A stretch of 45,663 nt of DNA from Selaginella moellendorffii. Lineage: Eukaryota; Streptophyta; Lycopodiopsida; Selaginellales; Selaginellaceae. Positions 1-9,754 of the stretch are shown here, piece after piece. The notes below the pieces were generated by a model, which was not told the DNA's origin, ran no database searches, and saw nothing but the letters and a program-made list of their open reading frames with translations. The DNA is taken from contig NW_003314331.1 of assembly GCF_000143415.4 (NCBI RefSeq), forward strand, positions 835,215-880,877, in the 5' to 3' direction. A program made the position numbers and the translations under genes. Within the stretch, counting starts at the first letter, position 1. Every line of letters begins with the position of its first letter.

Positions 1-350
1 CGGGCTGGCGCTGAAATGCATGACGATGTTGGAGTTTGATATGGGGGAATCGGACGGTCGGGCTTAGGGTTATTGGAGCTGCTTTCCGCGGTCAAGGTGG
101 AATTCTTTTTACAAGGTGCGATGCAGTCAAGCCGGCATTCTGGATATTGCCGGTTCCACGCGCAAATGAACGCGGGGTTAGTACAACTCCTGAGCACTAA
201 GCGATTCCCCCAGGTCAATAACCTAGCTTCTCCTGAGTCATGATCAAGGTTCTTGCTTTACAAGGTGCGATGACAACTGTAAAGCCGGAATTATTGCACT
301 GTTGAAATGAAGGAGCGGCAGGATTTCAGGCACAGCAAGCGCCTCGGATC
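1..350 (+). promoter_or_regulatory. Upstream region of receptor kinase 1, duplicated relative to kinase 2
   Basis: No coding sequence is recognised. Several blocks recur upstream of the second kinase: about 10-65 matches about 4222-4300, about 120-160 matches about 4332-4372, and about 300-330 matches about 4380-4410. Within this copy a short motif beginning acaaggtgcgatg appears twice (near 112 and 261), so the region also has an internal partial repeat. The ATG at 351 follows directly. This is inferred to be promoter and 5' leader that travelled with the tandem duplication. Confidence 0.5.
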
Positions 351-2933
351 ATGAAGATGAAGATGCGAGTTCGAGGTATTTTGGTATACTGTTGTTTGGC
401 GATCATACCATTTCTAGCAGCATCAGTGGACGTCCCTACAAGCCAGCCTCTAGTGTATATCAACAATGATCTTGGACAGTTCGGCGCTCCACTGGAGAAG
501 CAAGACATATATGATGCTACCTTTTACAGGACTGGCTTCTTTGAATCAGACCGCGGTCTGTACAATCTGGGTTTTGCGAATTCTACACCGGGTCGGTACA
601 CGCTTGCTTTGGTACTGAATGCGGATTTAGGGAGTCCTCCGAATAAGTATTCAGGGCCTTCGTATACGAGTAGATTGATCTGGGAAGCCAACCGAGAGGA
701 TCCAGTTGGGTTCAATGCCAGTCTCACCCTTGGAGCTGATGGGAATCTTGTGCTCCGAGACGCAGATGGAAGATTTGTGTGGTCAACTGATACTGCCAAC
801 AAAGGGGCTACCCATGCTGAAATTCTGAAGACAGGTAATTTTGTAGTCAGATCCAACAACACCATCTTGTGGCAAAGTTTTGATCATCCAAGTGACACCC
901 TCATGGTGAGCCAGATTTTCGAACCAGGAATGAAGCTGCAGAGTCGAACAACCCTGAGTAATTCATCTTTGGGAGTTTACTCGCTGGTCATGGAACCTGG
1001 TGGACTGGTCCTGTATTCCAACTTTTCAGGCTCTCAAGAACCATACTGGGTCAAGAGCTACTACGGACAGGATACACTCAGTGGTGCACTTCGTACCTGT
1101 GATTCACTGGTTGCTGCAGTTCTTGAGGGAGACGGACCTCGACTGTTTCTCGACCTTAAGACCAACGGTTCTGCGGCTGCCAACCTGAAGTCCCAGACTT
1201 TGTGCAGCTTAAATGCAACAGAGCCTTTGCAGTTGAAGAATTCCAACACTTGGCAGAATCAATCCTTGATACGACTTGAACCTGACGGAAATCTGCGGGC
1301 TTACACGCTAGGGTCCATGTATCTGTGGGAGGATCCTTACCAGCTGTTCGATGACGTCGACTCCTGCTGGCTACCTCAGAAGTGCCAGCCTTTTGGGATT
1401 TGTTCCAACGGGGCTTGTGTAGGATGTTTAAACCCAGACAGGACAGAAGCAGCTTGGAGCAACACATGCACTGCTCCTCGGGTTGACAATTGCACAGATG
1501 TTCAGTCTCTAGATTTTCTTCCGGTCCCAGGTGCAGAGTATTTTTCCAGCAGATACTTGAATTCTTCAGTCACAAGTTTTGAGGATTGCAGGAGCGGGTG
1601 CTTGCAGAATTGCTCCTGTTCAGCTTTCTTCTATTGGAACGAGTCTAGCTCGTGCTTCATGACCAATAATGTCAACACTCTCCAGACAGTTTCCAATCAA
1701 AGTCATGTTGCATACATCAAGGCAACAAAAGTTGAACAAGGCAGTGGTACTCCTCAGCCGGGTGTCACCGGTCTCTCAGCTGGTGCTATTGCTGGAACAG
1801 TGGTTGGCGGCTTGTTCCTGATGCTGGTATGTATTTTAGCGGTGATATTCTTCATCAAGAAGAGGAGACAGATTCAGGCTGTTGAATATGACAGTGACAC
1901 CTTTCTTGAATCCATAGAGAACTTGAGGCCGATACGATTCACCCTTTCGGATCTGGAACGCATCACAGATAACTTCTCGAAAGTCCTAGGTACCGGTGGT
2001 TTTGGTGGTGTGTACGAAGGTGTACTCCCAGATGGTAGGAAAGTTGCTGTGAAGAAACTGGAAAGTACAGGACAGGGGAAGAAGGAATTCTATGCGGAAG
2101 TTGCCGTTCTAGGGACAATTCATCACTGGAATCTGGTAAAACTGCTTGGTTTCTGCTCAGAGGGTCTAAACAGGCTTCTGGTTTATGAACACATGGAGAA
2201 TGGTTCCCTGGACAAGTGGATCTACCAGGATTTCCTCGAAGAGAGGGTGCTGAACTGGGAACAGAGGATGGAAATTATGCTGGGGATGGCCAGGGGTCTG
2301 GCATATTTGCATGAGGAATGCGTAGAGAAGATTATCCACCTCGACATAAAGCCTCAGAATATCTTGCTGAACGAGGACTTGGTCGCGAAAGTGGCGGACT
2401 TCGGTCTCTCCAGGCTCATGTCTCGCGATCAGAGTTACGTTATGACAACAATGAGAGGTACTCCAGGCTACCTTGCACCAGAGTGGCTACTGGAGGCTGC
2501 TATAACAGAGAAGAGCGACGTTTACAGCTTTGGAGTCGTGCTGCTGGAGGTGATTAGCGGGCGGAGGAACTTCTCTCGACTTTCTGAGGGAGAAAAGTTT
2601 TACCTCCCGGCTTACGCATTGGAGCTGGTGACACAAGAGAAGGAAATGGAGCTGGTCGATACGCGGTTGAAAGGCAAGTGTGATGAAGCAATCGTGCGGG
2701 CAGTTATCAGGATTGCGTTCCAGTGTCTGCAAGAGAACGGGAACTCAAGGCCATCGATGGGGAAGGTTGTGCAGATGCTGGAAGGTTCCAGCCCAGTGGA
2801 GGACATTCCCCTGGATGGCCTTCCCTTCTCAACCAGGAACGAAGCTCGCATCCTGCATGTTGATTTTCTCGGGACAGGCTCTACAAGTGCATCTTACTGC
2901 CCACAGTCGGGCTCAAGCTTGAGCGCTCGATGA
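351..2933 (+). CDS. G-type lectin S-receptor-like Ser/Thr protein kinase (copy 1)
   Basis: An intronless 860-aa receptor kinase expected in the plasma membrane. The order is: signal peptide (about 1-25), S-domain B-lectin region (about 60-210, including the WQSFDHPSDT signature), a Cys-rich segment, and a PAN/apple-like region (about 380-440) with paired cysteines. A single membrane span follows at about 476-500 with a basic stop-transfer, then the kinase domain. The kinase shows a glycine loop GTGGFGGVY, VAVKK lysine, HLDIKPQN catalytic loop, DFG and APE, so it looks active. HLD in place of HRD makes it a non-RD-type kinase, common among plant pattern-recognition receptors. The architecture resembles the SD2-5 group. 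The ligand is unknown. It is the first of two head-to-tail copies about 4.1 kb apart. Confidence 0.93.
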   Translation: MKMKMRVRGILVYCCLAIIPFLAASVDVPTSQPLVYINNDLGQFGAPLEKQDIYDATFYRTGFFESDRGLYNLGFANSTPGRYTLALVLNADLGSPPNKYSGPSYTSRLIWEANREDPVGFNASLTLGADGNLVLRDADGRFVWSTDTANKGATHAEILKTGNFVVRSNNTILWQSFDHPSDTLMVSQIFEPGMKLQSRTTLSNSSLGVYSLVMEPGGLVLYSNFSGSQEPYWVKSYYGQDTLSGALRTCDSLVAAVLEGDGPRLFLDLKTNGSAAANLKSQTLCSLNATEPLQLKNSNTWQNQSLIRLEPDGNLRAYTLGSMYLWEDPYQLFDDVDSCWLPQKCQPFGICSNGACVGCLNPDRTEAAWSNTCTAPRVDNCTDVQSLDFLPVPGAEYFSSRYLNSSVTSFEDCRSGCLQNCSCSAFFYWNESSSCFMTNNVNTLQTVSNQSHVAYIKATKVEQGSGTPQPGVTGLSAGAIAGTVVGGLFLMLVCILAVIFFIKKRRQIQAVEYDSDTFLESIENLRPIRFTLSDLERITDNFSKVLGTGGFGGVYEGVLPDGRKVAVKKLESTGQGKKEFYAEVAVLGTIHHWNLVKLLGFCSEGLNRLLVYEHMENGSLDKWIYQDFLEERVLNWEQRMEIMLGMARGLAYLHEECVEKIIHLDIKPQNILLNEDLVAKVADFGLSRLMSRDQSYVMTTMRGTPGYLAPEWLLEAAITEKSDVYSFGVVLLEVISGRRNFSRLSEGEKFYLPAYALELVTQEKEMELVDTRLKGKCDEAIVRAVIRIAFQCLQENGNSRPSMGKVVQMLEGSSPVEDIPLDGLPFSTRNEARILHVDFLGTGSTSASYCPQSGSSLSAR

Positions 2934-3242
2934 GCATCGGGCGTTATAATTACATTTTTTGGAACCAATTCTTTGTCTGACCGGTAAATAGGCTAAGCGG
3001 GTGTGCACACGAATCCTCAGCGAGTTGACGCACGGCGAGTCGGCGACGAGGAGCAGCCGGCGGTATGGTGGTGGCGCGGCAGCAGCAGCGGTAGCGTCGT
3101 GGATGCTGCGGGAGGTAACCCGCAGCAGCCGCCGCAGTGGGATCAGGCCTCGGTCTGCAGCACCAACGCCGAGATGAAACTCCGCGGCCTGTCGACCGTC
3201 TCGAATCTCGATCGCCAGAAAAACGCTCCAGTGGCTCATGGG
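2934..3242. other. Kinase 1 downstream region, no gene recognised
   Basis: This is the 3' flank of the first kinase. It includes a GC-rich stretch of CAG/CGG-like triplets around 3060-3135 that opens several overlapping frames on both strands. None resembles a known family, and I treat the open frames as low-complexity by-products. Confidence 0.4.
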
Positions 3243-3843
3243 TCAAGCAGCACCATCACCACAGCAGGAGCTCAGCCGACGAAATCGCCCATTGATATCA
3301 TTGATCCGACTCAGCTCGCGAGATCGATCGAATTTTGACCCATCATGTTGCGGGAATGGCACCTGAGATGCTATTCCCTCCTTGGTGAGCTTGGGCAGCT
3401 TCAAAAACACATCTTCAGGTGGGAGCTTACCCGAAAACGAACTCCTCCCCAGATTGAGCTCCTCCAGATTGATCAGCTGCCCAACGAGCGCCGGACTGCT
3501 CCCCGTAATGCCGTTGGAACTCAAGTCGAGGTGAGTCACGCCCCGCAAGCTCCATTCGCCTGGAATGTCCGATTGTTGCTGATCGAGATGGCGCAGCAGG
3601 GTGAGGCTTGCAGAGATCGATCCAGATTCCAGGTAGCTCCAATCCGGACAGGGACAGATTGGTTGCCGGTGCATGAAACGCCAGTGAATTGGCAAGGGGA
3701 TGCAACGTTGTCCTATTGCTCAGAGGATCAGAATCTGCTGCTGGAAGGACCGACTTTTTGAGAGTGAGACTTCGTCGCCTTTTTCCTGTTGCTGGCACTC
3801 GGAGATTGAAGCAAGCAGGAGCAGTGATGCGGGCGAAACGCAC
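3243..3843 (-). pseudogene. Broken leucine-rich-repeat receptor-like fragment
   Basis: Minus-strand translation gives LRR sequence: THLDLSSNGITGS, LINLEELNLGRSSFSG and KLPPEDVFLKLPKL, with the LxxLxLxxNxxxG spacing of plant extracellular LRRs. An upstream stretch (NSLAFHAPATNLSLSGLE) looks like the preceding repeat but lies in a different frame, so at least one frameshift separates them. There is no signal peptide, membrane span or kinase attached. It sits between the two tandem kinase genes in opposite orientation. The likely source is an LRR receptor-like protein gene, now a relic. Confidence 0.6.
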
Positions 3844-4476
3844 TGGATCGAAACAATTTATTTATTTATTTAAAAATTCACTCAGAAAGCAGAGCATTGC
3901 ATGTTGATGATCTGTTCGTTCCTCTTTTGTTTTTTTGCGGTTCGAGCACCGAAACATGAAGTCAAAAGCCTGTGACCAGATTGATTGAAAGCTGTTGTGG
4001 TTCTTGTCTGTTCCTGAATCATCCGAGTTTGGTTTTGCGAAGGAGCAGAATCAGCAAGAATGGCCCAGCAGAATGACCGATTAAGAAATTGGATCCCGGC
4101 ACTCGATCATGGAATCGATGGACCCGATCGAGAGTCCCGCCAAAAAGGGACTCTTATGGCGCAGTGCAGTACCGGAATCGATGATGTCAGGATTCCCCTC
4201 GCACCATATCTTTGACCCTGGTCCTGAAATGCATCGACGGCTGAGGTTGGAGTTTGACCTGGAAGAATCGGACGGTTGGAACGGAACGCAGGCTTAGCTG
4301 CTCAGGAGAAGCTTCCGCTCTTGACAACGTGCGATGCAGTCAAGCCGGCATTCTGGACATTGCGGGTTCCACGTGCCATATTGTTGAAATGAAGGAGCGG
4401 CAGGATTTCAGGGCTTTAAGTCTGGACATAGGCACAGCGATCAGGATGATGCAGCCTGGATCTGCCGCCTTGGATC
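3844..4476 (+). promoter_or_regulatory. Upstream region of receptor kinase 2
   Basis: No gene is seen. About 3856-3872 holds a short TTTA-type microsatellite. From about 4070 the sequence matches a second location near 7735, and from about 4222 it matches the region upstream of kinase 1. It therefore contains the duplicated promoter/leader module of the kinase family. The ATG at 4477 matches the start used by copy 1 (shared MxMRVRGILVYC-type beginning). Confidence 0.5.
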
Positions 4477-6999
4477 ATGAAGATGGGAGTTCGAGGTATT
4501 TTGGTATATTGTTGTTTGGGGATCATACCATTTCTAGCAGCATTCCCTATAAACAGCAGCCAGCCTCTAGTGTTTTTCAACAATCCTGGGATCGATACGC
4601 TGGAGGACCAAGACATCTATGGTGCTACCTTCCATATGACTGGCTTCTTTGGATTCGTTCAGTACAATCTGGGTTTTGCGAATTCTACACCGGGTCGGTA
4701 CACGCTTGCGTTGGCACTGAATGTGGATCCATCCCTGGAGTCTACAAGTAGATTGATCTGGGAAGCCAACCGAGACGATCCAGTTGGGTTCAATGCCAGT
4801 CTCACCCTTGGAGCTGATGGGAATCTTGTGCTCCGAGACGCAGATGGAAGATTTGTGTGGTCAACTGATACTGCCAACAAAGGGGCTACCCATGCTGAAA
4901 TTCTGAAGACAGGTAATTTTGTAGTCAGATCCAACAACACCATCTTGTGGCAAAGTTTTGATCATCCAAGTGACACCCTCATGGTGAGCCAGATTTTCGA
5001 ACCAGGAATGAAGCTGCAGAGTCGAACAACCCTGAGTAATTCATCTTTGGGAGTTTACTCGCTGGTCATGGAACCTGGTGGACTCGTCCTGTATTCCAAC
5101 GTTTCGGGCTCCCAAGAACCGTACTCGGTCAGGAGCTACTATGGACAGGATACACTCAGTGGTGCACTTCGTACCTGTGATTCACTGGTTGCTGCAGTTA
5201 TGGAGGGAAACGGATTGAATCTCAACCTCAACCTGTTGCTGGCCAACGTTTCTGCTGCCGCCAACGTGACGTCTCAGTCTTTGTGCAGCTTAAATGCAAC
5301 AGAGCCTTTGCAGCTGAAGAGTTCCAACACTGTGCAGAATCAATCCTTTATACGACTTGAACCTGATGGAAATTTGCGGGCTTACACTCTAGAGACCTTG
5401 AATAAGTGGGATGATCCTTACCAGCTGTTCAGTGACAATGCCTCCTGCTCGCTACCTCAGAAGTGCCAGCCTTTTGGGATTTGTTCCAACGGGGGTTGTG
5501 TAGGATGTTTAAACCCAGACGGGACAACAGCAGCTTGGAGCAGCACATGCACTGCTCCTCGGGTTGACTCTTGCACAGACGTTCAATCTCTCGATTTTCT
5601 TCCGGTCCCAGGTGCAGAGTATTTTTCCAGCAGGTACTTGAATTCTACAGTCACAAGTTTAGAGGATTGCAGGAGCCGGTGCTTGCAGAACTGCTCCTGT
5701 TCAGCTTTCTTCTATTGGGAGGAGTCTAGCTCGTGCTTCATGACCAATAATGTCAACACTCTCCAGACAGTTACCGATCAAAGTCATGTTGCGTACATCA
5801 AGGCAACAAAAGTGGAACAAGGCAGTTCCGGTCTGTCAGCTGGTGCTACTGCTGGAACAGTGGTTGGCGGCTTGTTCCTGATGCTGGTATGTGTTTTAGT
5901 GGTGATATTCTTCATCAAGAAGAGGAGACAGATTCAGGTTGTTGAATATGACACCGACACCTTTCTTGAATCCATAGAGAACTTGAGGCCGATACGGTTC
6001 GGCCTTTTGCATCTGGAACGCATCACAGATAACTTCTCGAAAGTTCTAGGTAGCGGTGGTTTTGGTGGTGTGTACGAAGGTGTACTCCCGGATGGTAGAA
6101 AAGTTGCTGTGAAGAAACTGGAAAGGACAGGACAGGGGAAGAAGGAATTTTATGCGGAAGTTGTCATCCTAGGGACAATTCATCACTGGAATCTGGTAAA
6201 ACTGCTTGGCTTCTGCTCAGAGGGTCTAAACAGGCTTCTGGTCTATGAACACATGGAGAATGGTTCCCTGGACAAGTGGATCTTTCAAGATCGCGTCGAG
6301 CAGAAGGTGCTGAACTGGGAACAGAGGATGGAAATTGTGCTGGGGATGGCCAATGGTCTGGCATATCTGCACGAGGAATGCGTACAGAAGATTATCCACC
6401 TCGACATAAAGCCTCAGAATATCTTGCTGAACGAGGACTTCGTCGCGAAAGTGGGGGACTTCGGTCTCTCCAGGCTCATGTCTCGCGATCAAAGTTACGT
6501 TATGACAACTATGAGAGGTACTCCAGGGTACCTTGCACCAGAGTGGCTACGGGAGGCTGCTATAACAGAAAAGAGCGACGTTTACAGCTTTGGAGTCGTG
6601 CTGCTGGAGGTGATTAGCGGACGAAGGAACTTCTCTCGAGTTTCTGAGACAGAAACGTTTTACCTCCCGGCTTACGCATTGGAATTGGTGACACAAGAGA
6701 AGGATATGGAGCTGGTCGATCCGCGGCTGAAAGGCGAGTGTGACGAAGCAGTCGTGCGAGCAGTTATCAGGATTGCGTTCCAGTGTCTGCAAGAGAACGG
6801 GAGCTCAAGGCCATCGATGGGGAAGGTTGTGCAGATGCTGGAAGGCTCCAGCCCAGTGGAGGACATTCCCCTGGATGGCCTTCCCTTCTCAACCAGGAAC
6901 GAAGCTCGCATCCAGTATGCTGATCTTCTCAGCGTGACAGGCTCTACATCTGCAGGAGGGTATTGGCCACAGTCGGACACAAGCTTAGGCGCTCGATGA
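4477..6999 (+). CDS. G-type lectin S-receptor-like Ser/Thr protein kinase (copy 2)
   Basis: An intronless 840-aa paralogue of the gene at 351-2933 with the same domain order: signal peptide, B-lectin, Cys-rich and PAN-like segments, one membrane span, kinase. The kinase motifs GSGGFGGVY, VAVKK, HLDIKPQN, DFG and APE are all present, so it should be catalytically competent. It is 20 residues shorter than copy 1, mostly from a shorter segment ahead of the B-lectin core and the absence of a short TPQPGV linker before the membrane span. The mature ectodomain start and the Cys-rich region diverge noticeably, while a ~300-bp B-lectin block is essentially identical to copy 1. The two copies are expected to perceive related but possibly distinct ligands. 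Confidence 0.93.
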   Translation: MKMGVRGILVYCCLGIIPFLAAFPINSSQPLVFFNNPGIDTLEDQDIYGATFHMTGFFGFVQYNLGFANSTPGRYTLALALNVDPSLESTSRLIWEANRDDPVGFNASLTLGADGNLVLRDADGRFVWSTDTANKGATHAEILKTGNFVVRSNNTILWQSFDHPSDTLMVSQIFEPGMKLQSRTTLSNSSLGVYSLVMEPGGLVLYSNVSGSQEPYSVRSYYGQDTLSGALRTCDSLVAAVMEGNGLNLNLNLLLANVSAAANVTSQSLCSLNATEPLQLKSSNTVQNQSFIRLEPDGNLRAYTLETLNKWDDPYQLFSDNASCSLPQKCQPFGICSNGGCVGCLNPDGTTAAWSSTCTAPRVDSCTDVQSLDFLPVPGAEYFSSRYLNSTVTSLEDCRSRCLQNCSCSAFFYWEESSSCFMTNNVNTLQTVTDQSHVAYIKATKVEQGSSGLSAGATAGTVVGGLFLMLVCVLVVIFFIKKRRQIQVVEYDTDTFLESIENLRPIRFGLLHLERITDNFSKVLGSGGFGGVYEGVLPDGRKVAVKKLERTGQGKKEFYAEVVILGTIHHWNLVKLLGFCSEGLNRLLVYEHMENGSLDKWIFQDRVEQKVLNWEQRMEIVLGMANGLAYLHEECVQKIIHLDIKPQNILLNEDFVAKVGDFGLSRLMSRDQSYVMTTMRGTPGYLAPEWLREAAITEKSDVYSFGVVLLEVISGRRNFSRVSETETFYLPAYALELVTQEKDMELVDPRLKGECDEAVVRAVIRIAFQCLQENGSSRPSMGKVVQMLEGSSPVEDIPLDGLPFSTRNEARIQYADLLSVTGSTSAGGYWPQSDTSLGAR

Positions 7000-7349
7000 G
7001 GATCGAGCATTGTAATTACTGGATGACTATTGGAGTCGTGAAAAAATTTTAGATTCTGCTCACATAAGTCAACTTTATGAACCACTCTGGTTTTAGGGCT
7101 TTGATTGTTTAGGACAGTATTAGGGATGTTGGGATTGGCTCAGTTTCAATGCTGGAATGCGCCAAGCGCTGCTTTCGATATTTCACTACGCTGCAGATGA
7201 CAGTTCGTCCGTGTGTAGAGCCGCTTATGAGGAGATTAGTGCGGTGTGCCCAACCAATGAATGCGAATGTGTCATTTTCCAAGCAATTCAGGATGATCAG
7301 GTGAATTTTCCAGCACATCAAAATGGATTGAGCACCCAAGAAGCTGATT
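7000..7349. other. Spacer, no gene recognised
   Basis: This is the 3' flank of kinase 2, running into the 3' flank of the minus-strand FAD-oxidoreductase remnant. No frame resembles a known protein. Confidence 0.4.
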
Positions 7350-7705
7350 CTATCCAGTTCTGTAGGTGAAGTCGTCGTTCCAGACTTCACTTCCCACACA
7401 GTGATGGCAAGCAAGCTGATGCTCCGGATCGATAATCATCTTCATCTGCAGAAGGCGCTTGTAGTTGCTGCCGAAGAAGGATGCCTGCCAGTTGGGTTCG
7501 TTAACATCGGCTTTGTTGACATATGCTCCCGTATCAGGTGCTACAGCTCTGAACATATCCGTGGTCTCAGTTATGGCATTGAATTTAGCTTGCATCTCCT
7601 CTGCAGAAGCACCATCTGACCACACCGCTGAAGCAATCACATGCCAGATCGACTTGCGCCAAGCTGGGTTAACAACGTGGATGCTGGGTGAATTTAGTGT
7701 TCTTG
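7350..7705 (-). pseudogene. C-terminal fragment of a BBE-type FAD-linked oxidoreductase
   Basis: About 115 residues read on the minus strand, from near HVVNPAWRKSIWHV to the stop at 7350-7352. The block YVNKADVNEPNWQASFFG, followed by SNYKRLLQMK, IDPEHQLACHHCVGSE and W, is the berberine-bridge-like C-terminal domain of FAD-binding (PCMH-type) oxidoreductases. The FAD-binding N-terminal domain, with its His/Cys flavin attachment sites, is missing upstream (toward 7740). There the sequence turns into a short direct repeat and a copy of kinase promoter DNA. It is best read as a truncated pseudogene left beside the kinase cluster. A distant 5' exon is possible but none was seen. Confidence 0.62.
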
Positions 7706-7729
7706 ATGCTGGGTGACTTTAGTGTTCTT
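7680..7729. repeat. 25-bp direct repeat, two copies
   Basis: The 25-bp unit beginning gatgctgggtga occurs twice back to back (7680-7704 and 7705-7729) with one mismatch. It lies exactly where the FAD-oxidoreductase fragment ends and the kinase-promoter remnant begins, so it may mark a rearrangement junction. Confidence 0.75.
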
Positions 7730-7732
7730 GAC

Positions 7733-7838
7733 GCAGAATGACCGATTAAGAAATTGGATCCGCTTGCCTTGACCTTGAGGACGGCACTCGATCATGGAAT
7801 CGATGGACCCGATCGAGGGTCCCGCCAAAAAGGAGCTT
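7733..7838 (+). repeat. Third copy of the kinase upstream module, orphaned
   Basis: The sequence from agaatgaccgattaagaaat through the segment ending gtcccgccaaaaagg matches about 4070-4149 upstream of kinase 2 almost base for base. The exception is about 21 extra bases (cttgccttgaccttgaggac region) in the middle. No kinase follows it. It is inferred to be a remnant of a third kinase unit or a dispersed piece of the duplicated promoter. Confidence 0.7.
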
Positions 7839-8464
7839 GTACTTGGGGCATAAACACACTACACAATCCTTTCCTGCTTCGACTGCCACTGCTACTGCTA
7901 CTTCCTGCCTTTCTTTCTCCTCACACTCCTCGTCCCCGTGCACATACAAGAAATGCCACCGGTGGTTCATGCACATTGCAGCTCCCACTGATTTTTCCAG
8001 CCTTGTTAAGTCTGACCCCGAATTTTCCAACCAGAGCTCTCATCACCCCAAGAGGAAGTCCGGCACCTTGCGGTTGCATTTAACCAGCTCCAAAACGAGC
8101 GCCATGCAATAGTGCCAGTCACACCAGATAACCGTGTGAGTTTCCTCTCTTGAGAACAGGGTCTTCATTGCCTTCGAGAGGAGTGCGTTCCACTAGTTCC
8201 TCTAGAGCTGCCTTGCACCGAGCCAATGCACTTCGTACCATATGTCTTGGGAAATCCTTCACAAAGTGGTTTTCGAGTGGAAAATGAAGAATGAAGAGTA
8301 GTAGCCATTTCTTTGTCCATATCAACTGTGAGTAAACTGTAGACTGGAAAACTGACGAGCACCGAGCTCCGAAACTCAGCTTTGCATGTAGCTTTATGCC
8401 ACTTCTCACTACCAAGAGCATATGTTGCAATCATCACGTGCAAAGTTACTATTTTAGACATTCT
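7839..8464. other. Unassigned region with overlapping short open frames
   Basis: Open frames of 80-110 codons overlap on both strands (for example 8119-8430 minus and 8165-8461 minus), but none shows a recognisable domain, and the overlapping frames argue against any single one. It is possibly decayed coding DNA. No function is assigned. Confidence 0.35.
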
Positions 8465-9094
8465 TATCTTGTGTAGTACTGTTGATTCCTTTTATTAGTC
8501 TCTTTTATTTAAGTGTTAGGCTTAACATCTAAGTATTTTTTGTTAATTAAGCGACCTAGATCATTGCTTATTAGATATCCCAAGCTCTATATTATATTAG
8601 TTAGAAAAATACCTTATGTTAGGCTGCTTATATACTGAAATAATATCATAGTATGTTGGAATTTTAAATAATTTAGGAGTGTTTTAATGATGTTTATGAT
8701 TTTGTCCCTTCACTCTTTATCTATAAGCTTTAGAGTTGAACTTTGTCTTTCTATTTAATATTAAAGTGTTACAAATGTGATTATAAATATCAAAAATTAC
8801 TTATTAATGAGTCCTTTCAGATGTTTTTTCCTTAGTACCATGATGGCAAGATATCAGTATTGTTGAACCCTTTATCAATTTTTGCCTAAGCTAGTTAAGA
8901 AATTAATTAACATATGTGCACTTAAACCAAAAGGGCACCAAAGATAGAAATCCTTAAATGTCATTTAGTTAAACATATTTGATATGGTGAAGAAAAATTC
9001 ATGTTCTTGACTTGCACTTGTTAGTATTGAAAACCCTTGAATTTAGTCCTTAAATACTTATTGTATTCGTTAAAACACTTTTGCTATTATGTTT

Positions 9095-9542
9095 CATGTG
9101 TTAGTTTTATTTGGTCTTATTGGTTATTTATGAAAAGTGTCTAGATTTGCTAGTGAAGTATATTTATAGAATGTAAAGATGGCCAATGGCTTAACATGAA
9201 TATATGGGTACTTCATCAATTAGCATGGTATGGAACTTAGGTTTAGACCCAAGCCAGATGCATAACAAAGACAAACACGCAAACAGGAGTTAAACTAGGC
9301 CTTAAGTTGGTCAGCCATACTTAACCTATTCACTATCCCTATTATACATTTGGAACCCTCTATACATTTGGAATAAATTTGAAATTTATTAAATATGGAA
9401 TGTCCCTAGATTGCCAATTTAGATATGAGACGAACACTATTGTATTTAGGACAATCTCTACTTTCTATGAATATGCTAAATGAGCAAATCTAGACACTTT
9501 CCATAAATAGCATTTAGGACCAAAATGAGACTAACACAAAGG
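9095..9542. repeat. Inverted repeat (~75-85-bp arms, hairpin-like element)
   Basis: The left arm, about 9100-9185, contains aaaagtgtctagatttgct. The right arm, about 9455-9540, contains the reverse complement agcaaatctagacacttt with a few mismatches. The match extends outward (kttagttttatttggtc-type sequence against gaccaaaatgagactaac) and inward (tatttatagaatgtaaag against ctactttctatgaatat). The loop is about 270 bp. This fits an old non-autonomous inverted-repeat element or foldback, or a hairpin RNA source. Confidence 0.6.
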
Positions 9543-9754
9543 GTATGATAATGAGAGTGTTTGGCAGATATAGGAAATTATCATCATGTAGCGCACCCTA
9601 TTTCTCTCCCCTTAAGCCAACTGAAAAAGGGGCAATTGTTTAATAAAAGAGCTCTTAGTGGTTATTTTATCCTCGTTTATCCCCCAAGGTTCCAAAGATT
9701 CATGGTGACAGTATATCCAAATCTCATCCCATGATCACATACATTACACTCACC

